From contig JANOWJ010000120.1 in assembly GCA_031417835.1 (NCBI GenBank), positions 1-64,000 on the forward strand: DNA of 64,000 nt, read 5' to 3'. Under the pieces are notes generated by a model. It saw only the letters and a list, made by a program, of their open reading frames with translations. It had not been told where the DNA came from and did not search any database. Position 1 is the first letter of the stretch. Each line of letters starts with the position of its first letter. The position numbers and the translations under genes are program-made. The DNA comes from JADJLQ01 sp031417835 (GTDB lineage: Bacteria > Bacteroidota > Bacteroidia > Chitinophagales > Saprospiraceae). Positions 9,281-16,539 of this stretch are shown here, one piece after another.

Positions 9281-9436
9281 ATGAAAACAAAAGCTATCAT
9301 AAAAGAAAAAGACTTTGACGCTGTAAAAACAATGCGTGACATACGTGACCAATTGAGCAAGGAAATCATGAACATGACTTTTGCCGAAGAGAAAGCGTAT
9401 TTAAAAAAGTTACTGTCAAAGAAAGCGATTCATTAA
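9281..9436 (+). CDS. Small antitoxin-like partner of the PIN toxin
   Basis: A 51-residue ORF starts with ATG at 9281, five bases after the PIN gene stop, and ends at TAA 9434-9436. The product is short, charged and mostly helical: it begins MKTKAIIKEKDFDAVKTMR, continues with DIRDQLSKEIMNM, and ends in KKLLSKKAIH. Small helical partners of this kind, encoded after a PIN gene, are typical antitoxins of reverse-order VapBC-like pairs, where the antitoxin inserts into the PIN active site. I recognise no DNA-binding fold in it. Its job is inferred from position, size and composition. Confidence 0.7.
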   Translation: MKTKAIIKEKDFDAVKTMRDIRDQLSKEIMNMTFAEEKAYLKKLLSKKAIH

Positions 9437-9480
9437 AACTTCAAGAAATGGACGATTTTTTCCAATGTCGATTTATGAAA

Positions 9481-9693
9481 TAACAAATTGACAATTTGTC
9501 GATTGACAATTTGACGATTGATGATTTGACGATTTTGTAGATTTTCGAATTTAGAATTTCCCTGTAGCGGCGACTTCAGTCGCTGTAGTCAGAATACAGA
9601 TATACATATGATGAATCCCTAAATTGTCAATTGTAAAATTGTCAATTGTAAATCCACTATTCGTCATTCGAAATATTCGAACAATTCGTCATT
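9481..9693. repeat. About 200-base intergenic repeat with central hairpin, copy B
   Basis: Direct copy of 8401-8640: the same leading words (GATTTGACGATTTT, TTCGAATTTAGAATTTC), the same core at 9564-9588 with the hairpin GCGAC-TTCA-GTCGC, then GTCAGAATACAGA and the trailing ATTCGTCATTCGAA words. It ends next to the stop codon of the decayed T9SS cargo gene. Confidence 0.75.
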
Positions 9694-9696
9694 AGT

Positions 9697-10854
9697 TTAA
9701 TTCACTTTCATCACCGTAAGCATATCACTCACCTCACTACCGGATACCTTCACCACATAAGTACCAGTATTCAAGCGATCCATCGGGATGCTGTGGACAT
9801 TAGACTCTGCTCGTACGGAGATTTTCTGTGTGGCTATAGTTTTGCCGAGGATGTCGAAGATCTCTACATTCATGGTTTCTTCAATTTTACTCAATACCCT
9901 GATGTTGTATAACCCTTTAATTAGGATTTGGATAACCTTCAATAGTCAAGGCCAATTTGCTACGATCAGGTTGGATACTACGGATATCAGAATAAATATA
10001 AGTACCATCATGGTCTACTTGTTTGATGCGATAATAGATCTTATCCACTGCAGTAGAGGTTTTATCAAGAAACTGATAGGTCAATTCCTGCGTAGCAGTT
10101 CCTGCCGCAGCTAATGATCCTACACTCATCCAGATATTGTTTTTGATATCACTTAACCGTTCTATCTCAAATTTATTAGTATTGGATTCATTTATGGTTT
10201 TCCAAACCAGACCTATACCTTGCACTTCTTTATTTAGGGATTGAAGAGCTATGGACTCTAGGGGTAGGGTTCTACACCATAAATTTCCAACAGTGCTTTG
10301 TAAATCATCTGCTATAGATGTATTAGGTCATTAGGATTTAAATTACAATCTAATTCTGCAGCGGATCCTGCCCCTGTACTTAAGCTTACTGAGATACCAA
10401 ATGGAGTAACCTGGGTTGGAGCTCGTACACTAAATGCAAAATCATTTGCAGTCCCACTCGTAGAAGTTATTATTTCCTGATTTTGAGTGCCCGTTAAAGT
10501 GGTCGATGTAGAACTCCATGTAAAACGGTTTTTCCAATCTGGGGGCGTAGAATTTCCGGCTGGTGTAGTTGTAGTCACTATTGCAGCATTTGTTCCTATA
10601 AATGTAGCTCCACCTGTTAAAGATACATTTATTATAAGTGGGGCACCAGCGCAAAAATAACTCGTTCCAGAATTTAGTCCACCTATAATACTTATTCTTA
10701 CAATATTTGATATTGCTTGCCCGCAATTAAAGGTCCCATTTGGCAAGCCAGTTCCACTGATTGGATTCCATCTGATATTGGTAGTGGAGGGATTCCATTG
10801 CCCAAAAGCAGTAAATGAAAGCAATACAATTAAAAATATAAATAAATTTTTCAT
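9697..10854 (-). pseudogene. Secreted protein with T9SS C-terminal sorting domain, two frameshifts
   Basis: Reading from 10854, a signal peptide (MKNLFIFLIVLLSFTAFGQ) leads a Thr/Ser-rich secreted domain, which stops at 10312 after NPNDLIHL. Coding sense continues in another frame (TSIADDLQSTVGN ... GLVWKTINESN ... YYRIKQVDHDG) and stops again after EGYPNPN near 9915. The sense then returns to the first frame as KGLYNIRV ... VEIFDILGKTIATQKI ... LNTGTYVVKV, a classic type A T9SS sorting domain. The ancestral junction YPNPN-KGLYN is restored by removing one T in the CCTAATTAAAGGG run. So the gene once encoded about 385 residues and has two shifts that cancel each other's phase. Sequencing error is an alternative. 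Confidence 0.8.
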
Positions 10855-10868
10855 AGTTCAATTCTTAA

Positions 10869-12466
10869 TTAATTATTATACATTAATGGTGTACCGGAAG
10901 CATTATTGTTATAGCGCATTTCCCCACCACTTCCTTGAATGATTTATACTGTAAACCGAGTTTCACCTGAAGTTCCTTGATTATCATATAATCCACTGAA
11001 TCCAAATGTAGAACTTCCACCTGCAGGGAAAGTACCACCGTTTCCTATATATTGCCATTGATGGAATAAACCGTTATCTCCTAAATATTGCCAATGGGCA
11101 TTTGTTAGCGTAAATGGGCCTACATTGGTCAAATTTTGATTATAAATGAAATTGTACCTATCTCCATCGAAAGTAGGAATATTCACCAATACTATGCCAC
11201 AGGTTGGTTTATTTAAAATTTCAAAAATTTCTATCTTGACATCAACAACAGAAATTCCATTGATACTCATAGGACTTATACTAATGACTGGAGTAAAATC
11301 TGGTGCATCTCTAGCGATGATCACTGAGCCGGAAGCAATACAACTTGACGAGGTGGTGTCTGTATAAAAATATATACCTGCAATAACAGAAGTCGGTGTG
11401 GTTAAAATTGATCCTGTAGACCTTCTCCATGTGCCTCCTTGATAGGCAACTGGTTCTAATAATCTTAAATTAACTCTTGCTGTACCCCACATATGTAAAT
11501 CGGCGGGAAAGTCAACGAAGCATTGCAATTAAATCCTGCATCCATAGTAGTATTGTTCTCACCTGGATTTAAAATATAAGTATCGGTAATCCCATTGACT
11601 TCTGCATCGCTATCAAGATTATCAGGTCCTGTGTTATCAGTGCTTTGAGTATATCCCGAAGGTGCATCAAAGTCCACGCGATAAGCCACCCCATGACTAA
11701 GATTAGGGAATCCGTAAATACCATTAGCATCGGTCGTATCTCTTGCGACCACCACATTGAGATCATTCAATAGTTTTACGATCACTCCCGGGATACCTAG
11801 TTCAAGTCCACCGTCTTGCAGACCATTCGCATTGACATCAAGCCATACTTTATCGCCAAGGCTGGCATATTCATAAGGAGGACATATATTGGTATCGATT
11901 ACGATCGGGTATTCATAAGTCTGAGGACAAACTGATCCACTACTTGGAGTAAATCGGACTCTAATGCGGACTGTATCACCTGCAGGATACAGAGATGGAT
12001 TAAATACAGTGACCGGAGTACCATTGATCGTAAATACCACTGTACCTGGCCCTGTACTTGAGCCTGCCAATGATATAGTATTACCCGGTTCACCACATAC
12101 GTTTAATACATCATCAATCGATGTGGTTAAGGTAGAAACAGTACAGCTGCTATTAAACGTAAGTGTATTGACTCCATTGGACAGCGTCGCACTATACCCA
12201 ACCCCTGCCAGATGTGCAAAAAGGTAACTATATTGACCTGGACTCGTTTGGACGAAAGTGGTTCCTAAAGGCACAAGTACCCCCATGGTGATAGTATACA
12301 TACCCGATTGAGATGTTATAGTCCATACATCACCTAGTGTACTCGCTATTTTCAATTCACCAGTTAACTCATATATATCGCCTTTTTGATAAACTATATC
12401 TCTGCAAGTACATTGACCTGCGATAGTCGGAATAGCTACTTTGTAACCTTTAAGTCCACTGGGGCG
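10869..12466 (-). pseudogene. Decayed SdrD_B-domain secreted protein: 5' truncated, one frameshift, one in-frame stop
   Basis: An open frame begins directly after a TGA at 12467-12469, without a start codon or signal peptide. It reads AGQCTCRDIVYQKGD, Ig-like segments (TFTINGTPV-type), an SdrD_B domain (SLGDKVWLDVNANGLQDGG) and MDAGFNCNASLTF. A shift in the CTTTCCCGCC run near 11505 moves the sense to another frame (PADLHMWGTARVNLRLLEPV ... GSSTFGFSGLYDNQGTSGETRFTV). There a TAA at 10944-10946 interrupts it, but the same frame goes on with IIQGSGGEMRYNNNASGTPL to a second TAA at 10869-10871. Its SdrD_B domain resembles those of the giant adhesin at 1-4830. The missing 5' end abuts the T9SS plug gene, which suggests a rearrangement breakpoint. 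Confidence 0.8.
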
Positions 12467-12471
12467 TCAGG

Positions 12472-13905
12472 ATGGCGTTGATTTGTAAGAACAAGATAAT
12501 CTTGCGACCTTTAAATCATCTTAATCTATTATCTGGTACAATGTGGTATTGTGTGTTCCTGCTCAGTTCATTTTTTTCAACATCAGAGACTATGTACCAA
12601 GTAGCCGTGGCACCTGTAAACTATGATACCATATATGCACCGGACATAGCTTCAGTCAAATGCCACATCAGAGGACTACCCCTCAGTATGCCGGTCATAC
12701 AACTCACAAGCACCTCAGCTCTAGACATTTATTTTGATGATCTCCTGGCTTCAGATCATCGCTATCGATATGAAATAGTGCACGTAGATCGCACATGGCA
12801 CCGAGATGATCTGGCAGAAATGGAATATCTCGAAGGGTTCAATCGATCCGAAATTCGCAACCGAACCTACTCTACCAATCGTAATGTAGATTATACTCAC
12901 TATAGGTTTACAATCCCTAATAATGACATCAAACTGACTAAATCGGGCAATTATCTATTGCATGTGTACGAAGAAGTCAAAAGGGGCGAACGAACGTACA
13001 TCTTCACCCGCAGGATATTGGTATCAGATCCCAAAGTATTGATCAGTCACATGGTCAGTAGGGCCAATGGGTCTGACCACTATCGCACCCATCAGGAAGT
13101 GGATTTTGAGATCAATACCAAAGGGACCACGATCTACAATGCAAATCAAGAGATCAGGGCCAGTGTCATGCAAAATGGCAATTGGTCAACGCTGATCTCT
13201 GACATTAAACACAACAGAGAAAAACCGGATATGTTGGTGTATGACTTCACCGACAAAGTTTCTTTTGCTGCTGGCAAACAGTTTCGGTATTTTGATATCC
13301 GCTCGGTAGATATGCGCCTAAGATCGGTCAAAAAAATCACCGAAAATACAGATGAGACGATCATCACCCTGGAAAACGACAAGACAAGGATTCAGTCTAA
13401 CTATATGAGTTATGTAGACATCAATGGCAGTTATGTCATTGACAATTTTCGTATAGCAGGCTTTAATATCGTCGGAAACCGGAAACTCGAAGACTCGGTC
13501 AGATTGATCTATTCCCAACAACTATTGGCAGTGGACAATGCCAGCTCGCGAAGCAATGCTAACAATTCATCGGAATATGTTTGGGTTGATTTTACGTTGC
13601 TCCATGATGAAATGCCGGGCCTGCAGGTATATGTTGTAGGCCAGATGACCGACTGGCAATGTAAGAATCATTTTATGATGAAATATGACCCTATCACAAA
13701 AGCATATCTGGGATCTGCGTTGCTCAAACAAGGCTTTTACAATTATCAGTATGCCGTCAAAGACATTAAAAGTAGTGAAGTCACTACTTCAATCTTGGAA
13801 GGAGATTGGAGTGAAACAGAAAATGAATATCAGATTCTAGTGTATTACAGACCGTTTGGAGCGAGGTATGATCAATTGATAGGTTTTCAGACGGCACGGT
13901 TTTAG
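12472..13905 (+). CDS. Type IX secretion system plug protein (DUF5103)
   Basis: A 477-residue secreted protein matching the DUF5103 / T9SS plug family. In Flavobacterium the plug protein closes the periplasmic side of the SprA translocon when PorV is absent. Family-like features are DTIYAPDIASVKCHIRG near 55-70, the strand-rich motifs YRYEIVHVDRTWHRDDL and YLEGFNRSEI, RILVSDPKV near 180, and the C-terminal FTLLHDEMPGLQVYVVGQMTDW followed by GFYNYQYAV. A later in-frame ATG at 12541 (MWYCVFLLSSFF) would also give a signal-peptide-like start, so the N-terminus is uncertain. The gene is divergent from, and abuts, the truncated adhesin relic, leaving almost no upstream space for a promoter if 12472 is the true start. 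Confidence 0.85.
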   Translation: MALICKNKIILRPLNHLNLLSGTMWYCVFLLSSFFSTSETMYQVAVAPVNYDTIYAPDIASVKCHIRGLPLSMPVIQLTSTSALDIYFDDLLASDHRYRYEIVHVDRTWHRDDLAEMEYLEGFNRSEIRNRTYSTNRNVDYTHYRFTIPNNDIKLTKSGNYLLHVYEEVKRGERTYIFTRRILVSDPKVLISHMVSRANGSDHYRTHQEVDFEINTKGTTIYNANQEIRASVMQNGNWSTLISDIKHNREKPDMLVYDFTDKVSFAAGKQFRYFDIRSVDMRLRSVKKITENTDETIITLENDKTRIQSNYMSYVDINGSYVIDNFRIAGFNIVGNRKLEDSVRLIYSQQLLAVDNASSRSNANNSSEYVWVDFTLLHDEMPGLQVYVVGQMTDWQCKNHFMMKYDPITKAYLGSALLKQGFYNYQYAVKDIKSSEVTTSILEGDWSETENEYQILVYYRPFGARYDQLIGFQTARF

Positions 13906-13955
13906 GGGGTACCTTTGTATGCAATATGTAAAAGTCCTTAGCTTATGATAAAGTC

Positions 13956-14118
13956 GGACTCCTCTGGAGTCCTTGGGCCCTTCACTTTACCTTATAATAT
14001 AATCAGACTCCGCTGGAGTCACACTATCAAAGTCAACCTGCAATATGAGTTTGACCACAGCGTGGTCAGAATTTATTATAAAGTAGTACAAACTTTATAA
14101 ATGACTCCAGAGGAGTCA
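13956..14118. repeat. Four REP-like palindromes at regular spacing, 3' side of the transposase gene
   Basis: Palindromes with 6-7 base stems and 3-base loops lie at 13956-13972 (GGACTCC-TCT-GGAGTCC), 14006-14020 (GACTCC-GCT-GGAGTC), 14052-14068 (TGACCAC-AGC-GTGGTCA, a compensated variant) and 14102-14118 (TGACTCC-AGA-GGAGTCA). Their centres are 47-50 bases apart. The same palindrome occurs on the other side of the transposase gene. Confidence 0.85.
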
Positions 14119-14122
14119 GACT

Positions 14123-14608
14123 TTATTGCCCCTCCTCTTCCAAACCCTCCCAGAAATCAAACAAATATTCATCTTTAAAATCAATTTCGTAATCCTTGAG
14201 CATTTGAAGATACTCTTCCTTAAACTTAATTTTTTTTGAATGATGGGATTCTTGATTTAAGATATATTTTATGATTGGATCCTTATCCCTATAACCTTCA
14301 GAAAACAATCCGTAACCCTTCTGCCATTCAAATTTAAAAGGGCAGAAGTTGTGATCCTTAATAAATTGGTTGGACGATTTTTTTATTTCTCGCACTAAGT
14401 CTTCAATCAATTCTTTGCCTTTATAATCAAAGAAAATGTGCACATGGTCAGTATATCCACCGACGATGTATGCGTAATTGCCTCTGGCGTTTATGGCTTC
14501 AAAAAGATAGCCAAATAGTTTACCTCGCCAGTCACTATGCAGTAATGCTTGCCTATATTTTACCGCAAAAACGAGATGCAAGTAAACTTTTTTATACGTA
14601 TTGGCCAT
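14123..14608 (-). CDS. REP-associated tyrosine transposase (RAYT/IS200-like Y1 family)
   Basis: A 161-residue Y1 HUH single-strand transposase. The fold begins KKVYLHLVFAVKYRQ, the HUH metal motif is DHVHIFFDYKG near 54-64, and the probable catalytic tyrosine lies in WQKGYGLFSEG near 114-124. Family members cut and join single-stranded DNA at hairpins. RAYT members are single-copy and associate with REP palindromes, which they are thought to mobilise. Here four palindromes lie directly downstream and two lie upstream, at about 48-base spacing, so gene and repeats look like one unit. I see no insertion-sequence ends or second gene. It appears intact. Confidence 0.9.
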   Translation of the reverse strand: MANTYKKVYLHLVFAVKYRQALLHSDWRGKLFGYLFEAINARGNYAYIVGGYTDHVHIFFDYKGKELIEDLVREIKKSSNQFIKDHNFCPFKFEWQKGYGLFSEGYRDKDPIIKYILNQESHHSKKIKFKEEYLQMLKDYEIDFKDEYLFDFWEGLEEEGQ

Positions 14609-14723
14609 TTATTAGATATTTAAAGGCGCCTAAATTAAGACAACCTGGAAACAAAACTCGCAACTAAATGACTCCAAAGGCTTGATTTATACTGCGTTCC
14701 GTCTTAGCTCCCCTCTGAAAGTC

Positions 14724-14787
14724 CGACTCCTTCGGAGTCGCGAACTACCTTCTCCACATTATAATATAGTTGGACTCCTCTGGAGTC
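14724..14787. repeat. Two REP-like palindromes, 5' side of the transposase gene
   Basis: CGACTCC-TTC-GGAGTCG at 14724-14740 and GACTCC-TCT-GGAGTC at 14773-14787, centres 48 bases apart. A half-site TGACTCC occurs near 14669. The second palindrome shares its left flank (TATAATATAGT versus TATAATATAAT) with the one at 14006, which suggests whole units are copied. Confidence 0.85.
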
Positions 14788-14870
14788 ACGATGAGCTCGT
14801 TGCCAAAGCAATTTGGGTTTGATCATGATCAGACTTTAGCCTCATATTTCGCGATCCCCGCGGCTTTGAT

Positions 14871-14878
14871 TATCTTTG
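14871..14878 (+). promoter_or_regulatory. Probable -7 box of the THX gene
   Basis: TATCTTTG fits the Bacteroidota TAnnTTTG box and lies 29 bases upstream of the THX start codon. No clear -33 element is seen. Confidence 0.5.
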
Positions 14879-14907
14879 CGCTATAATTTTATCAACAACT
14901 AACAATT

Positions 14908-15102
14908 ATGGGAAGAGGTGACAAAAGAACCAGAAAAGGCAAAATTACGATTGGCTCATATGGCAAAAGCCGACCACGTAAGGTTGCCGTATCCGCTGTA
15001 GCAGCTGTCAAGGCGGCACCGGTGGCGAAAGCTGTAAGTGCAGTATCTAAGACTGCTCCTAAGGCTACTGGCGCAAAAACTGACAAAAAGAAAAAAGCTT
15101 AA
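14908..15102 (+). CDS. 30S ribosomal protein THX (bTHX)
   Basis: A 64-residue, strongly basic protein. Its first 25 residues, MGRGDKRTRKGKI followed by GSYGKSRPRK, are the signature of ribosomal protein THX, a small subunit peptide that sits in the head of the 30S subunit. The C-terminal half is an Ala/Lys/Val-rich tail (AAVKAAPVAKA and a terminal KKKKA) that is longer than the Thermus protein but usual in Bacteroidota. The gene is monocistronic, with a -7 box upstream and a clear terminator 29 bases downstream. Confidence 0.92.
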   Translation: MGRGDKRTRKGKITIGSYGKSRPRKVAVSAVAAVKAAPVAKAVSAVSKTAPKATGAKTDKKKKA

Positions 15103-15131
15103 TATCATATTTTAGCTTTTCATGGTTATGA

Positions 15132-15157
15132 GGCCATTCTGCAAAGAATGGCCTTTT
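15132..15157 (+). terminator. Rho-independent terminator after THX
   Basis: A 9-base perfect stem GGCCATTCT-GCAA-AGAATGGCC is followed by TTTT. It lies just after the THX stop codon, so it probably ends that transcript. Confidence 0.85.
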
Positions 15158-15211
15158 ATGAAGCAGGTCGAAGTCGGCATATCATAGAGTCGTGACCTAC
15201 CGCGTTTATGT

Positions 15212-15404
15212 TTAAAGCATTAGCTTGACAAGGTTAGCCCATTCTTCGTCTAACGACTCAGCGGGGATTGTAACTCCTGCTTTTCGATACCAATAGCCTG
15301 CATTCCAATCATCGCCATCCACGCGATGAAGATACGAGTGGACATGCGCTGCTTTCTGATCTTTTAATTCCTCCACAATTCCATGCGCCTGGTGCCATTC
15401 ACCC
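15212..15404 (-). pseudogene. Truncated duplicate of the 96-residue gene at 16249-16539
   Basis: The minus strand reads, without interruption, the C-terminal two thirds of the neighbouring 96-residue protein: WHQAHGIVEELKDQKAAH, YLHRVDGDDWNAGYWYRKAG and SLDEEWANLVKLML, then a stop at 15212-15214. Homology ends abruptly near 15404. There is no start codon or 5' part. Differences between the copies are mostly conservative (HSYLHRVDGDD versus HAYLHRVEGDD), so the fragment is not a very recent duplicate. It lies 5' of the HigB/HigA-type pair, while the intact copy lies 3' of it. With the THX terminator it accounts for most of the gene-free stretch 15103-15505. Confidence 0.85.
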
Positions 15405-15448
15405 GGAGAAGGTCCTTATTTCGAGCGCACCGTCCGACTGTTACACCT

Positions 15449-15484
15449 AAAAGTTTCATTTAAACGAAACTTTTATTATCTTTG
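15449..15484 (+). promoter_or_regulatory. Promoter and operator of the HigB/HigA-type pair
   Basis: A perfect 9-base inverted repeat AAAAGTTTC / GAAACTTTT (15449-15457 and 15466-15474, 8-base spacer) ends two bases before a TATCTTTG -7 box (15477-15484). The toxin ATG is at 15506. A palindrome in this position is where an HTH antitoxin would bind to repress its own operon. Confidence 0.7.
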
Positions 15485-15505
15485 CCTTATTGAATAATTT
15501 AATGA

Positions 15506-15868
15506 ATGGTCAAACATTTTGAAATTATATTTTTAGACGAAGCATTTGAATTTTTAAGTGGTTTGGACCGAAAACATTACGAAAAGATACTTTACAACAT
15601 TCGTAAATCTCAAGTTGACCATGACCCCGAACTTTTTAAAAAACTCACAGATGACATTTGGGAATTTAGAACACTATATCAAGGACTGCAATATCGACTG
15701 CTTGCCTTTTGGGACAAGACTTCGATAGCAGATACTTTGGTTGTTTCGACACACGGGTTTATTAAAAAAAGAAGTAAAGTTCCAGACAATGAACTTCAAA
15801 AAGCGGTTAACCTTAGAGTAAAATATTACCGGCGGACAGGTTTAGGAGATAAAAAAATTACAAACTAG
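15506..15868 (+). CDS. RelE/HigB-family toxin (Gp49-like, DUF891)
   Basis: A 120-residue protein with the RelE/HigB fold order: HFEIIFLDEAFEFLSGLD, then helices, then DDIWEFRTLYQGLQYRLLAFW near 50-70 and LVVSTHGFIKKRSKVPDNELQKA near 78-100. The IWEFR-YRLLAF-THGF-KK pattern is typical of phage Gp49-like / DUF891 toxins, which cut mRNA on the ribosome. It comes first, five bases before the HTH gene, which is the HigBA order. The promoter carries a perfect palindrome. The pair is bracketed by an intact gene and its truncated copy, a sign of local rearrangement on acquisition. Confidence 0.88.
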   Translation: MVKHFEIIFLDEAFEFLSGLDRKHYEKILYNIRKSQVDHDPELFKKLTDDIWEFRTLYQGLQYRLLAFWDKTSIADTLVVSTHGFIKKRSKVPDNELQKAVNLRVKYYRRTGLGDKKITN

Positions 15869-15873
15869 AAAAA

Positions 15874-16188
15874 ATGAAAACATATACTTTAGACCAAGTC
15901 CAAGACAAACTAATTGGTAAAATTGGGACACCTGAACGAAACATATTTGAATATGAACTTCAAATGGACTTAATTGGTAAAGCCATTAAACAAACACGAC
16001 AAGAAAGGCACTTGACACAGCAAGAACTTGGGAAACTAATAGGTGTTCAAAAGGCTCAAATTTCACGACTTGAAAACAATGCAAGTAATGTAACAATGGA
16101 CACGTTGATAAAGGTTTTTTCTGCATTGAAAGCAAAAATCAAACTCCAAGTAGAACTACCAAACCAAAACATTAGCATTGGACAATAA
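15874..16188 (+). CDS. HigA-type HTH (XRE) antitoxin
   Basis: A 104-residue protein with an N-terminal helical segment (TYTLDQVQDKLIGKIGTPER) and a C-terminal XRE helix-turn-helix: LIGKAIKQTRQERHLTQQEL, then GKLIGVQKAQISRLENNASN at about 50-70. It follows the toxin by five bases and should neutralise it and repress the operon. The toxin-first order with an XRE antitoxin is the HigBA arrangement. The likely binding site is the AAAAGTTTC/GAAACTTTT palindrome upstream of the toxin gene. Confidence 0.9.
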   Translation: MKTYTLDQVQDKLIGKIGTPERNIFEYELQMDLIGKAIKQTRQERHLTQQELGKLIGVQKAQISRLENNASNVTMDTLIKVFSALKAKIKLQVELPNQNISIGQ

Positions 16189-16248
16189 TCCGACGCTTAT
16201 TGTATGCCTGAAAAGGTTTAATGCTTATGTGAACTGCCATGTTTACTC

Positions 16249-16539
16249 CTAAATCATTTGTTTGACGAGTATAGTCCATTCTTCGTCTAAGGACACTACA
16301 GGAATTGGCACTCCTGCTTTGCGATACCAATAGCCTGCATTCCAATCATCACCCTCCACACGATGAAGATACGCGTGGACATGCGCTGCTTTCTGATCTT
16401 TTAATTCCTCCACAAGTCCATGCGCCTGGTGCCAATCACCCCGATATGCATACCAGAGAGCAAGCAGATAAGGCCGGACTTGATTGGTCGGTGGAGTTTC
16501 AGATTTAAGGCTATTGATAAATTCTAGATGGGTAATCAT
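16249..16539 (-). CDS. Conserved hypothetical protein, translationally coupled to the cyclase
   Basis: A 96-residue cytoplasmic protein without a named domain that I can assign. It is helical and rich in Trp, Tyr and His: YLLALWYAYRGDWHQAH, then EELKDQKAAHVHAYLHRVEGDDWNAGYWYRKAG, and a C-terminal SLDEEWTILVKQMI. The helix pairs resemble TPR/Sel1-like repeats (Y-RGDW-AH / DDWNAGYWYRKAG). I have a general memory of similar short proteins in Bacteroidota without a known role. Its ATG overlaps the stop of the cyclase gene by four bases (16536-16539), so the two are translated together here. A truncated copy of its 3' end lies at 15212-15404. Confidence 0.8.
   Translation of the reverse strand: MITHLEFINSLKSETPPTNQVRPYLLALWYAYRGDWHQAHGLVEELKDQKAAHVHAYLHRVEGDDWNAGYWYRKAGVPIPVVSLDEEWTILVKQMI

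Noticed and set aside
13956..14787. CRISPR-like regular spacing of short repeats
   Set aside because: The repeated parts are only 15-17 base palindromes with variable sequence, there are no Cas genes, and a RAYT transposase sits in the middle. REP elements explain them better.
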